DNA of 64,000 bases from Brevibacillus sp. DP1.3A (GTDB lineage Bacteria; Bacillota; Bacilli; Brevibacillales; Brevibacillaceae). The DNA is taken from the NCBI RefSeq assembly GCF_013284245.2, contig NZ_CP085876.1, forward strand, positions 5,590,001 through 5,654,000. The letters are read 5' to 3'. Both the position numbers and the translations under genes were made by a program. Under the pieces are notes generated by a model. The model saw only the letters and a list, made by a program, of their open reading frames with translations, was not told the origin of the DNA and did no database searches. Positions 1-7,785 of this stretch are shown piece by piece (position 1 is the stretch's first letter; the number at the start of each line of letters is the position of its first letter).

Positions 1-734
1 TGCTCCAGCTGGACTTTGCGCACATCCGTCATCTCAATACTTTTCTCTGAAATGAATCCGCCTACTCCTGAGGCGGTCAAAATGCGATACCAGTTTTCCT
101 TTTTGCCAAGAACGTCAACAACCTCTCCTGAGGACAACTCTGCTACGATTGGGGTTCGGTGAGAAGCACCGGTACGAACTACTTGTTTTTCCTCGGCAGC
201 GATCACTTTTGCTTGCTGGATTTCGTAGCCCTCTTTTTCGACGACTAGGACACCCGTATCTGCTTTTCGCTCAAAAGAATAAGGATACAGCTTTTCCAAA
301 GGATCCAACGGGACATAGCGTGTGCCGTCGACCTCTTTTACCGGAACGAGTAAATCCACAGGTTTTTTGTTCAGATAGGCGACAACTTCTCCGCTCTCCA
401 TCCGAAGCACCTTATCCTTCGTCGTGACGATAACAGAACGTGTAGGCTCATCCCAAAAAATCAAAGGATCAATATTCTCTTTAATGAAATCAAAGGGCAG
501 TAATATTTGCTCTGATTCCAATAAATACGTGGAATCTTTCCGCGAGCCTTCGTATACAATCACATTTTTCTCACCATCATACGGCTGCACATGCTCAGTT
601 GAGGCACGAAGCACAAAAAACCAGTAAATGCTGCCGAAGATGGCCAACAAGAGAAAGCTTAACAAAAACAGCGTGCGAAAAACCCGTCGTTTCCTTCTTC
701 TTGGACGCAGAGCTCTACCTGACTCCCTGCTCAT
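1..734 (-). CDS. Membrane-anchored stalk/SH3-domain protein, 3' part missing
   Basis: About 244 residues are visible; the gene runs off the left edge. The N-terminus is Arg-rich and cytoplasmic, followed by one membrane segment at about residues 20-42. Outside it lies a region resembling copper-amine-oxidase N-terminal (stalk) repeats, then a bacterial SH3-like domain at about residues 187-236. In Bacilli such N-termini often precede a glycoside hydrolase family 18 or other wall-acting domain, but that part lies outside the window, so the catalytic activity is inferred only. The ATG at 734 is preceded by a GGTGGAG ribosome site. A 270-base non-coding leader separates it from perR. Confidence 0.6.
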   Translation of the reverse strand, partial: MSRESGRALRPRRRKRRVFRTLFLLSFLLLAIFGSIYWFFVLRASTEHVQPYDGEKNVIVYEGSRKDSTYLLESEQILLPFDFIKENIDPLIFWDEPTRSVIVTTKDKVLRMESGEVVAYLNKKPVDLLVPVKEVDGTRYVPLDPLEKLYPYSFERKADTGVLVVEKEGYEIQQAKVIAAEEKQVVRTGASHRTPIVAELSSGEVVDVLGKKENWYRILTASGVGGFISEKSIEMTDVRKVQLE

Positions 735-933
735 AATCTCCACCTGCTTCCCGGTACATAAGCCTGTCTTCTGACTTGGGCTGTATGATTTGACTGATTA
801 TTTCGATCATAGCGTTGGTTCAATCCATTCACAACCTTTTGTATTCTGGTAATTCACGGACAAGCTTCCTACCAAGAAGAAGACGTACGAAAAGTCAAAA
901 GGTTACAGATATCGACAGAAAGGGTTATGTCCT
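735..933 (-). other. Non-coding leader with nested inverted repeats
   Basis: No plausible gene lies between the perR terminator and the start at 734. Read on the minus strand, an AACCTTTT arm pairs with AAAAGGTT about 60 bases later, and inside it CTTGGTA pairs with TACCAG. The sequence just before the gene (GTCAGAAGACAGGC) is vaguely like the 3' end of cobalamin riboswitches, but the rest of that consensus was not found. It may be a structured 5' leader of the SH3-domain gene. Confidence 0.3.
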
Positions 934-987
934 CCAAAAGCAAACACCCCCTGCATCACCGGGATTATCCGATTCAAGCAGGAGGTG
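934..987 (-). terminator. perR transcription terminator
   Basis: A ten-pair stem (CACCTCCTGC with GCAGGGGGTG, one G-U pair) lies just after the perR stop and is followed on the minus strand by TTTGCTTTT. Confidence 0.7.
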
Positions 988-1007
988 CTCATCCATCAAA
1001 TACATTC

Positions 1008-1442
1008 TTAGTGGGGATTCTTTTGACAGGAATCACAAACGCCATAAACTTCCATACGATGTCCGGTTACTTTGAAGCCGATGTCTTTGGAAGCAGCTAC
1101 TTCTGCATCCCGCAAATACGGAAAGTGGAAGTCCCTGATCGCACCACAGGAGGAACAGATCGCGTGATAATGATCTTCTTCCACATTGGCATCGAATCGG
1201 CTGGACGCATCCCCGTAAGTGAGCTCTGTAACCAATCCAGCATCTTTAAAGACTCGTAGATTGTTATAAATCGTTGCAACGCTCATATTCGGGAATTTGC
1301 CTTCAAGGGCTTTATATATTTCGTCAGCCGTCGGGTGAGTCATCGTTTCCAGCAAATAGGTCAAAATTGCATGGCGCTGAGGTGTCATGCGAACCCCGGT
1401 ATTCTTCAGGATTTCAACAGCTTTCTCCACACGTTGTACCAT
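1008..1442 (-). CDS. perR: Peroxide-responsive repressor PerR (Fur family)
   Basis: A 144-residue Fur-family metalloregulator. It is very close to B. subtilis PerR in the DNA-binding half (TPQRHAILTYL, HPTADEIYKALEGKFPNMS) and in the regulatory half (DASSRFD, DHYHAICSSCG, CDSCQ). Two CxxC pairs would form the structural zinc site; the His/Asp residues would bind the Fe/Mn that senses peroxide by metal-catalysed oxidation. The reading frame continues upstream, but homology and a GTGGGGTG ribosome site select the ATG at 1442. A PerR-box-like sequence just upstream suggests autoregulation. The peroxiredoxin gene bcp lies 4 kb away. Confidence 0.95.
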   Translation of the reverse strand: MVQRVEKAVEILKNTGVRMTPQRHAILTYLLETMTHPTADEIYKALEGKFPNMSVATIYNNLRVFKDAGLVTELTYGDASSRFDANVEEDHYHAICSSCGAIRDFHFPYLRDAEVAASKDIGFKVTGHRMEVYGVCDSCQKNPH

Positions 1443-1501
1443 CTTGTTACACCCCACAGTCTTTCGCAAGACAAAAGAACAAGCTTCTCTAATGTCATTG
1501 A

Positions 1502-1549
1502 TTAGAATTACTATAAATAAGTGTACGTCTAGTCGGCGAAAACTGTCAA
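1502..1549 (-). promoter_or_regulatory. perR promoter with PerR box
   Basis: On the minus strand TTGACA (1544-1549) and TACACT (1520-1525) are 18 bases apart. Directly downstream, at 1502-1516, is TTATAGTAATTCTAA, which differs from the PerR consensus TTATAATNATTATAA at only two of the 14 defined positions. Repressor bound there would block the start site, giving autoregulation as in B. subtilis. Confidence 0.7.
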
Positions 1550-1595
1550 TATCCATTCATCCGATTTGGAAAGAAAGAAGTGGAAAATCAAGTTT

Positions 1596-2279
1596 TTACT
1601 TTGCTTTTGCAGGCTTTTTGGTTGCAGGTTTTTTGGCTTTTTTGGCTTCAGCCTGTGCAAACTTACACATGGATTGAAGTGTACAGCTGCCGCACTGTGG
1701 ATTGCGCGACGAACATACACGTCTGCCGTGCCAGATTAGCCAATGATGCGCATCCGTCCACTTCTCTTTCGGAATGCGCTTCATGAGCTGACGCTCCACT
1801 TCGTCCACATTGTCGCTATTCGCAAGGCCTAACCGGTTTCCTACGCGGAATACATGCGTATCCACCGCGATCGCAGGAATCCCGAATGCATTGGACAAAA
1901 CGACATTTGCAGTCTTTCTCCCTACCCCCGGCAATGCTTCGAGCTCGGCATGCGTTTGTGGAACGACGCTATTGTATTTTTCGTACAAGATTCTACAGGT
2001 CTCTAAAATGTTTTTACTCTTATTCTTATACAACCCGAGCCCTTTTATATGCTCTTCCATTTCTTCCTGTGTCAAATGAAGGTAATGCTCCGGCTGGTTT
2101 AGCTGCTGGAACATGGGTGCCGTAATCTCATTCACCCGTTTATCTGTACATTGAGCAGAAAGAATGGTCGCAATGAGAAGTTCAAATGGGGTTGTATAAT
2201 TCAATTCACAGTGCGCATCCGGATAAAGCTGCTGCAAATTATCCAAAATGTCGGCAACAGGTACTTTGCGTTGTGCCAT
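1596..2279 (-). CDS. nth: Endonuclease III
   Basis: A 227-residue DNA glycosylase/AP lyase of base excision repair that removes oxidised pyrimidines. The helix-hairpin-helix motif LPGVGRKTA contains the catalytic Lys, and VDTHVFR the catalytic Asp. Four cysteines spaced C-x6-C-x2-C-x5-C near residues 190-207 bind the [4Fe-4S] cluster. The C-terminus carries an extra Lys/Ala/Pro-rich tail of about 18 residues, likely for nonspecific DNA contact. It follows perR on the same strand, with the perR leader in between. Confidence 0.95.
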   Translation of the reverse strand: MAQRKVPVADILDNLQQLYPDAHCELNYTTPFELLIATILSAQCTDKRVNEITAPMFQQLNQPEHYLHLTQEEMEEHIKGLGLYKNKSKNILETCRILYEKYNSVVPQTHAELEALPGVGRKTANVVLSNAFGIPAIAVDTHVFRVGNRLGLANSDNVDEVERQLMKRIPKEKWTDAHHWLIWHGRRVCSSRNPQCGSCTLQSMCKFAQAEAKKAKKPATKKPAKAK

Positions 2280-2397
2280 AAATATATCCCCCTTTTCCCT
2301 ACATTATACCGCCTTGGTCAACACAGCGATCGATAGCACCGCAAGCTGCACCTGTTGTACAATGAGTCTGGAAGTATTTAACGGGAGGAGGTTTTCC

Positions 2398-3309
2398 ATG
2401 AAAGTATTCCTGACTGGTGCCACAGGGTTTGTTGGACGAGGTATACTCGAGCGCTTGCAAGCAGAAGGATATGAGACGGTTTGCCTCACCAGAGCTAGTT
2501 CAACAGGTAAGCTTCCCTACAAAGAATCCGCCAATGCGCAAATAACGGAAGCAACTGGCGATCTATTTGATAAAGAATCATTAATGAGAGCGATGCAAGG
2601 CTGCGATGCTGTCATCCACCTCGTCGGAATTATTCGCGAACAACCGGGGAAAGGCATTCACTTTTCTCGTATCCATGTAGAAGGTACAAAAAATGTACTG
2701 GAGGCCGCCAAGCAAGCTGGAATCAAGCGCTTTGTCCATATGAGTGCTCTGGGCGCACGCGAAAACGCCACGAGCGCCTATCACCGAACCAAATACGAAG
2801 CGGAGCAGCTTGTGCAAGCAAGCGGTATTCCGTACGTCATTTTCCGTCCATCTGTTATTTTTGGTCCTGGGGATGAATTCGTGAACATGCTCGCCGATCT
2901 GGTTCGGTTACCTATCACACCGGTCATTGGCGATGGCTCATACCCTTTGCAGCCAGTTGCTCGCAAGACAGTGGCCGATGTATTCGTCCAAGCCTTGAGC
3001 AGACCAGAAGCAACCAATCAAACTTACGAAACAGGTGGACCCGAACCACTCTCCTACGGACAAATCCTAGATACGATTGGCGAGGCTATCGGAAAGCGGA
3101 AGGTCAATAAAATTCATATTCCCCTTGCTTTTATGAAGCCTGTGGTAAATATGATGGAGAGATTCCCATTTTTCCCGATTACAAATACGCAGCTCACCAT
3201 GCTGCTAGAAGGAAACGCATGTAAGGACGGAAAGCTTCTCTACGATACTTTTCACACAGAGAAAATCGACTTTCTCCCGGGAATCACCACTTACCTGCGT
3301 ACCAAATAA
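2398..3309 (+). CDS. NAD(P)-binding epimerase, NDUFA9-like atypical SDR
   Basis: A 303-residue Rossmann-fold protein with the nucleotide-binding motif GATGFVG at residue 7 and a YHRTK (YxxxK) active-site-like motif near residue 130. Together with the overall length this matches complex-I NDUFA9-like atypical short-chain dehydrogenases, whose substrate in Bacilli is not established. The reading frame extends 50 codons further upstream, but the ATG at 2398 sits behind GGGAGGAGG and begins with the expected MKVFLTGATG, so it is preferred. Confidence 0.85.
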   Translation: MKVFLTGATGFVGRGILERLQAEGYETVCLTRASSTGKLPYKESANAQITEATGDLFDKESLMRAMQGCDAVIHLVGIIREQPGKGIHFSRIHVEGTKNVLEAAKQAGIKRFVHMSALGARENATSAYHRTKYEAEQLVQASGIPYVIFRPSVIFGPGDEFVNMLADLVRLPITPVIGDGSYPLQPVARKTVADVFVQALSRPEATNQTYETGGPEPLSYGQILDTIGEAIGKRKVNKIHIPLAFMKPVVNMMERFPFFPITNTQLTMLLEGNACKDGKLLYDTFHTEKIDFLPGITTYLRTK

Positions 3310-3316
3310 AAATAGA

Positions 3317-3344
3317 AGCCCCCTGCTTGATCCAGGGGGCTTTT
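3317..3344. terminator. Bidirectional terminator
   Basis: AGCCCCCTG pairs with CAGGGGGCT. A T-tract follows on the plus strand and a shorter one on the minus strand, so it separates the convergent genes on either side. Confidence 0.75.
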
Positions 3345-3346
3345 GC

Positions 3347-3895
3347 CTATTCGTGCAGCGTTTTCTCTACTGCACCTGTTTCTTTATTAATATGACGAGC
3401 CACAACGAACAGATAATCAGACAATCGGTTGAGGTATTTGACCACGGACGGGTTTACCTGCTCCTGCTGTGCCACATGGACTGCTTTGCGCTCTGCACGT
3501 CTGACGACCGTACGCGAAACATGGAAGGCAGCCGCTGCCGGATGTCCGCCAGGCAAAATAAAATTGGTGAGTGGAGGCAACTTTGCATCTAACATGTCAA
3601 TTTGCTCTTCCAGAAAAGTAACGTCCTCTTCTGCAATTGGCCAACCTACCTTTTTGCCTTCTGGCGTCGCCAGCTCAGCCCCTACATGGAACAGCTTTGT
3701 CTGAATGACATGGAAAACATCCTGCAATTCCTTCCATTCTTCTGTCGCAGGCAACAGGGCCAGGGCCAATCCAATCTGCGAGTTGGCTTCATCGCACGTA
3801 CCATATGCCTCTACACGGTCTGCAAACTTTGGCACGCGGACACCTGCAACCAGTGACGTCTCACCTTTATCCCCTGACTTTGTATAAATCTTCAT
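3347..3895 (-). CDS. pduO: ATP:cob(I)alamin adenosyltransferase, PduO type
   Basis: A 182-residue protein that transfers the adenosyl group of ATP to cob(I)alamin, forming coenzyme B12. The N-terminal TKSGDKGETSL is the family ATP-binding signature, and RRAERKAVHVA near residue 130 carries the conserved Arg residues of the active site. The length is normal for the stand-alone enzyme. No B12 biosynthesis gene is adjacent, so it probably serves salvage or repair of cofactor for B12-dependent enzymes encoded elsewhere. Confidence 0.92.
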   Translation of the reverse strand: MKIYTKSGDKGETSLVAGVRVPKFADRVEAYGTCDEANSQIGLALALLPATEEWKELQDVFHVIQTKLFHVGAELATPEGKKVGWPIAEEDVTFLEEQIDMLDAKLPPLTNFILPGGHPAAAAFHVSRTVVRRAERKAVHVAQQEQVNPSVVKYLNRLSDYLFVVARHINKETGAVEKTLHE

Positions 3896-3920
3896 TCCGT
3901 ATCCCCTCCACAGGTTCCGT

Positions 3921-4682
3921 TTACAAAGCTTCTGCGACCAGAATCAATTCTGAGCTATTTGCATCAAAAGGTGTCTTTGCAAAAGAACCGTATCGTTGTG
4001 TGACCTTCAAGCCGTTTAAGCGAAGCAGATGATGAAGCTCCGCGGGGAAAATATAGCGGAGAGTAAATCGGCCCCTCACCCGTTCCGTCACAACTCCCTG
4101 TACATCCGTACGCTCGTATATACGTGTTACTTCGGACAGTTGCTGAAAATGGTCATAACGGGTGTAATCCCACATCGCAACCTCTTCCCCCGACGGAAGT
4201 GGATAGGTGCCACGCAAGGACATTTTTTCATTTTCCTCGTAAAAATGATGAATCTTGGGCACAAACACGTTCATGATGAACTTCCCGCCTGGAGCCAGAT
4301 GCTTGCGAATGCACGTCAATGCCTTCATTTGCTCTTGAACATGCAACAGGTGCAAAAACGACCGAAAAGGAATCATGATCAGCGAAAATGACTCCTGCAG
4401 GTCAAAGGTGCGCATATCCCCCTGCAATAGCTTCAAGCCGGATGTTACACCTTGTTCCTCTGCTTTTACCTGAGCCCTTGCCAACATATCCTGGGATAGG
4501 TCAATTCCAGTAACGTCGATGCCAGCCTGCGCCATCGGAATGCTGATTCTTCCCGTGCCGCAAGCGAGATCCAGCACTTTTCCCCCTGCCAGCTTGGCTT
4601 GTTCCAGATAGAACTCAACGTCACCCGCAACACCGCGTTGAGTGAGGTCATAGTAGTCAGCCCATTGATACATATTGCTCAT
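3921..4682 (-). CDS. Class I SAM-dependent methyltransferase
   Basis: A 253-residue protein with methyltransferase motif I (VLDLACGTGRIS) near residue 36, an acidic motif II (VTGIDLS) and a downstream LLQGDMRTFD segment. The second half carries extra beta strands of the type seen in small-molecule methyltransferases. The substrate cannot be told. It lies ten bases before the M42 peptidase stop on the same strand, so the two are probably cotranscribed. Confidence 0.85.
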   Translation of the reverse strand: MSNMYQWADYYDLTQRGVAGDVEFYLEQAKLAGGKVLDLACGTGRISIPMAQAGIDVTGIDLSQDMLARAQVKAEEQGVTSGLKLLQGDMRTFDLQESFSLIMIPFRSFLHLLHVQEQMKALTCIRKHLAPGGKFIMNVFVPKIHHFYEENEKMSLRGTYPLPSGEEVAMWDYTRYDHFQQLSEVTRIYERTDVQGVVTERVRGRFTLRYIFPAELHHLLRLNGLKVTQRYGSFAKTPFDANSSELILVAEAL

Positions 4683-4691
4683 CTGGTCCTC

Positions 4692-5744
4692 CTATGCTTG
4701 CATTTCTTCTGATTGAAGGTAGGCCATAACGAGCTTTGCCGTGTTGTCGAGCGCTTCTTTATGTGTACGTTCATGGGAATGGGATGCATCTACTCCCGGT
4801 CCGATCAAACCATGGACAACGTCATATCCAGCTCTCAGTGCAGCACTTGCGTCAGAACCATAGTAGGGATAAATGTCCACTTGGTAGTTCAGACCGTTCG
4901 CTTGTGCGAGCTTGGTCAGATGGCTGCGCAATCCGTAGTGGTAAGGTCCTGTGGAATCCTTCGCACAAATGGACACGCAATACTCATCTGTCGTCTGCCC
5001 ATCCCCAATCGCGCCCATGTCGACAGCCAGGTACTCCACCACGTTGTCAGGGATGCTGGAGTTGCCGCCGTAGCCGATCTCTTCATTATTGCTGATAAAA
5101 AAGTGCGTGGTGTAAGGCAGCTTCACGTTGGATTCACTCAGTTCTTTCAGAACCCCTAACAGCACAGCTACGCTTGCTTTGTCATCGATATGACGGGACT
5201 TAATAAAGCCGCTATCCGTTACAGTCACGCGAGGATCAAAGGAGACGAAATCTCCGACGGAAATCCCAAGTTCCAATACTTGCTCTTTGTTTGTGACCTT
5301 TTCATCCAGTCGGACTTCCATGTTCGCATCATTGCGCTCCGCTTTCCCCGCTTCTGAGCTGTATACATGCACAGAAGCTTTGGTGGACAAAATGGTACCG
5401 GTTACAAGACGACCGCTGCTAGTCTCTACAGCGCAGTGCTCCCCTTCAATCGCATTGAATGCAAAGCCGCCGATCAAGGTCAGCTTCAAACGCCCGTTGC
5501 TCTTTATTTCTTTTACCATCGCGCCCAGCGTATCGACGTGAGCTGTCAAGAGTCTTGCCTTTTCGTTATTTGCCCCCGCTACTGTTGCCACGATTACCCC
5601 TTTGTTTGTCCGTTTATAGGAAACGCCAAGCTTTTCTAACTCTTGTGCAACCCAGGCCATTACTTTTTCCGTATTGCCAGATGGACTTGGGATGTTCGCC
5701 AATTGGCAAAAGCTTTCTACAACATATTCCGTGGATACACTCAT
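4692..5744 (-). CDS. M42-family metallo-aminopeptidase
   Basis: A 350-residue cocatalytic metallopeptidase of the glutamyl-aminopeptidase/tetrahedral aminopeptidase family (like B. subtilis YsdC/YtoP), acting on cytoplasmic peptides. Metal ligands are visible in AHVDTLGAMV, HIDDKASVAV, NNEEIGYGG and VDMGAIG, with a last His in HSHERTHKEA. The longer frame could start at 5768, but GGAGG lies nine bases before the ATG at 5744, which is therefore chosen. Confidence 0.9.
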   Translation of the reverse strand: MSVSTEYVVESFCQLANIPSPSGNTEKVMAWVAQELEKLGVSYKRTNKGVIVATVAGANNEKARLLTAHVDTLGAMVKEIKSNGRLKLTLIGGFAFNAIEGEHCAVETSSGRLVTGTILSTKASVHVYSSEAGKAERNDANMEVRLDEKVTNKEQVLELGISVGDFVSFDPRVTVTDSGFIKSRHIDDKASVAVLLGVLKELSESNVKLPYTTHFFISNNEEIGYGGNSSIPDNVVEYLAVDMGAIGDGQTTDEYCVSICAKDSTGPYHYGLRSHLTKLAQANGLNYQVDIYPYYGSDASAALRAGYDVVHGLIGPGVDASHSHERTHKEALDNTAKLVMAYLQSEEMQA

Positions 5745-5786
5745 CTGTATGTTCCTCCATTCGCCCATTGCGAAATAAACGTTACG

Positions 5787-6257
5787 TTAAGATTGAAGTT
5801 CATCCTTAATAAATTGAAGCACTTCCTGCACATGTCCTTTGACCTTTACCTTTGGCCACACTTTTGCAATGTTGCCTTCTTTGTCGATGACGAATGTCGT
5901 GCGTTCTATGCCCATGTACTCTCTTCCGTACATTTTTTTCAATGCCCACACACCATAAGCCTCTGCCACCTGGTGATCCGGATCTGCCAGAAGTGGAAAA
6001 GGCAATTCGTGCTTCGCGATAAATTTGTCATGCGATTTCACAGAATCCGGACTGATCCCGAGAACAACTGTATTCAGCTCAGCAAAGCCCGAATGGAAGT
6101 CACGAAAGTCGCATGCTTCTGTGGTACATGTCGGCGTTTGGTCCTTCGGATAAAAATAAAGCACCACATTTTGTCCATGAAATTGGGAAAGTGAGATGGT
6201 CTGATTGTCGCTCGCCTGCAAAGTAAATGCAGGTGCAGCTTGTCCTACTGCCGTCAA
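5787..6257 (-). CDS. bcp: Thiol peroxidase Bcp (peroxiredoxin)
   Basis: A 156-residue peroxiredoxin of the BCP/PrxQ class that reduces hydrogen and organic peroxides. The motif TPTCTTEAC contains the peroxidatic Cys and the resolving Cys five residues later. Conserved FYPKD and ERTTFVIDKEG segments support the fold. A perfect AGGAGGG lies six bases before a TTG at 6257, which I take as the start; the in-frame ATG at 6275 overlaps that ribosome site. In B. subtilis the orthologue (ygaF) is next to perR, here 4 kb away. Confidence 0.92.
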   Translation of the reverse strand: MTAVGQAAPAFTLQASDNQTISLSQFHGQNVVLYFYPKDQTPTCTTEACDFRDFHSGFAELNTVVLGISPDSVKSHDKFIAKHELPFPLLADPDHQVAEAYGVWALKKMYGREYMGIERTTFVIDKEGNIAKVWPKVKVKGHVQEVLQFIKDELQS

Positions 6258-6413
6258 ACTTTTCCCTCCTCTCAATAATGTCCTGTTTTCGCTGGTCCCA
6301 TTTTACCACAATCTAGTAGTCACTTCATCCGCATACAAGTTGCGCTTTGATTCAGAAAAGGATAGAATAAAAAAAAATAAAATTTGGCCTAGTCAGTTGG
6401 ATGGTGAATTCGC

Positions 6414-7031
6414 ATGAAAGAGTTTTTTGAAGTAACAGATCCAGAAGCGCTAAAATCGCTTGCTATAGCGGAACGGGTTAAAATTTTGGAACTCTTTGAA
6501 GATTTGGAGCCCAGAACGGCCAAACAAATCGCTACAGAACTAGGCGAAAATGCTGCACGGCTACATTACCATGTGAAGGAGCTCGTGCGTGTTGGGCTGC
6601 TTGAGCAGGTGGATACCCGGGTAAAAGGCTCTATTGTGGAGAAATATTATGAGCCTGTTGCCAAGGTCATTCAGGTCAAGCTCCAATTGATGATTGAAGA
6701 AAACGCTCAACAATTAAGTGATGTCATGTTTACTCCGTTTCGTACTACGGAAAAGGACCTCATGCGAACTCTCAATCGCTTCGTCGCAAGCGACCAAGAT
6801 GTTAGGAAAGAGTATCAAAATACGTTTGCTTATAATTTGACTGAATTTTATTTGAGTCAAGAGGAACGTAATCAATTTGTAGAAGACATCTCTGAGCTGT
6901 TACAAAAGTACAAAGGGTTCAAAAAGGAATCTGGCCGTCGAAAATTCAAGTTTTTCGACACCCTGTTCCCATTGACTCCAGCTGACCCAACAGATGATTC
7001 AGATGATCCTTTTGATGATTCGGATGAGTAA
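6414..7031 (+). CDS. Winged-helix transcriptional regulator, ArsR-like
   Basis: A 205-residue protein with a winged helix-turn-helix at about residues 8-75 (AERVKILELF, TAKQIATELGENAARLHYHV, LVRVGLLEQV), typical of ArsR-like HTH_20 regulators. The middle is helical and probably dimerises; the last 20 residues are strongly acidic (DDSDDPFDDSDE). No metal-binding Cys cluster is seen, so a metal-sensing role is unlikely. The effector is unknown. It is divergent from bcp. Confidence 0.8.
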   Translation: MKEFFEVTDPEALKSLAIAERVKILELFEDLEPRTAKQIATELGENAARLHYHVKELVRVGLLEQVDTRVKGSIVEKYYEPVAKVIQVKLQLMIEENAQQLSDVMFTPFRTTEKDLMRTLNRFVASDQDVRKEYQNTFAYNLTEFYLSQEERNQFVEDISELLQKYKGFKKESGRRKFKFFDTLFPLTPADPTDDSDDPFDDSDE

Positions 7032-7040
7032 GTCACCAAG

Positions 7041-7070
7041 AAAACCATCAGATACGATGGTTTTCTTTCA
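7041..7070 (+). terminator. Terminator after winged-helix gene
   Basis: AAAACCATC pairs with GATGGTTTT across a six-base loop, followed by CTTTCATTTT. Confidence 0.7.
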
Positions 7071-7094
7071 TTTTCTAATCAAAGGAGGACTCCC

Positions 7095-7733
7095 ATGCGG
7101 ACGATCTTGTTTGATTTCGATGGCACAGTTGCCGATACCCTCCCCTTGATCTTCACCGCTTTTCGCTCTACCTTTCAGCAGTTTTTACAAGAGCATTATA
7201 CCGACGAGCAAATTGTAGCTCTCTTTGGCCCCACAGAGACAGGCATTTTGCAAAACAAGCTTCCCTCACATGCGCATGACAACGCCCTCGCTCATTTTTT
7301 TCGTGTATACACAGATGAACACTCCCGCGTACAAAATCCTGAAAATATCCGAAGCATGCTCGATGAACTTCACGCAGCAGGTATCCAAATGGGAATCGTA
7401 ACAGGAAAAGGGCGCAAAAGCGCTGACATCTCCCTTCGAGAATGGGGATTAGATTCGTATTTTTCCGTCGTGATCACAGGGGATGAGGTCACACATCCAA
7501 AGCCTCATCCAGAAGGTATTTTTACTGCTATGAAACAACTAGGCGCTACGCCTGCGGAAACCATTTTCGTAGGTGACAGTGATGCTGACGTGTTGGCTGG
7601 TCGAGCCGCTGGTTTGCGAACAGTCGGTGTGGATTGGCTTTTGGTTACACAAAAGTCGGGAAAATTCGATCCCGAGCCTGACTACCACTTTACGGATGTG
7701 CAAGCGTTTACCGATTGGATACTCAAGCGCTAG
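7095..7733 (+). CDS. HAD phosphatase, phosphoglycolate phosphatase-like
   Basis: A 212-residue haloacid dehalogenase hydrolase. Motif I is FDFDGTVADT (nucleophile Asp), motif II TGKGRKS, motif III the Lys of HPKPHPEG, and motif IV GDSDADVLAG. A helical cap inserted after motif I marks subfamily IA, as in phosphoglycolate phosphatase and pyrophosphatase PpaX. The exact substrate is not deducible. The ATG follows AAAGGAGG. Confidence 0.88.
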   Translation: MRTILFDFDGTVADTLPLIFTAFRSTFQQFLQEHYTDEQIVALFGPTETGILQNKLPSHAHDNALAHFFRVYTDEHSRVQNPENIRSMLDELHAAGIQMGIVTGKGRKSADISLREWGLDSYFSVVITGDEVTHPKPHPEGIFTAMKQLGATPAETIFVGDSDADVLAGRAAGLRTVGVDWLLVTQKSGKFDPEPDYHFTDVQAFTDWILKR

Positions 7734-7737
7734 ATGA

Positions 7738-7783
7738 AAAAAGGGTGTGCCCTGCCGCCGAAGCGTGGACACACCCTTTTTTT
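7738..7783. terminator. Bidirectional terminator
   Basis: AAGGGTGTG pairs with CACACCCTT around a GC-rich loop, with T-tracts on both strands, between the convergent HAD gene and proS. Confidence 0.8.
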
Positions 7784-7785
7784 GA

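Noticed and set aside
735..780. Possible cobalamin riboswitch 3' end (GTCAGAAGACAGGC on the minus strand)
   Set aside because: The B12-box and the other conserved blocks are absent upstream, and the downstream gene is not B12-related.
2248..2397. N-terminal extension of the epimerase frame
   Set aside because: It overlaps the divergent nth start region and is not part of the family; the ATG at 2398 has the good ribosome site.
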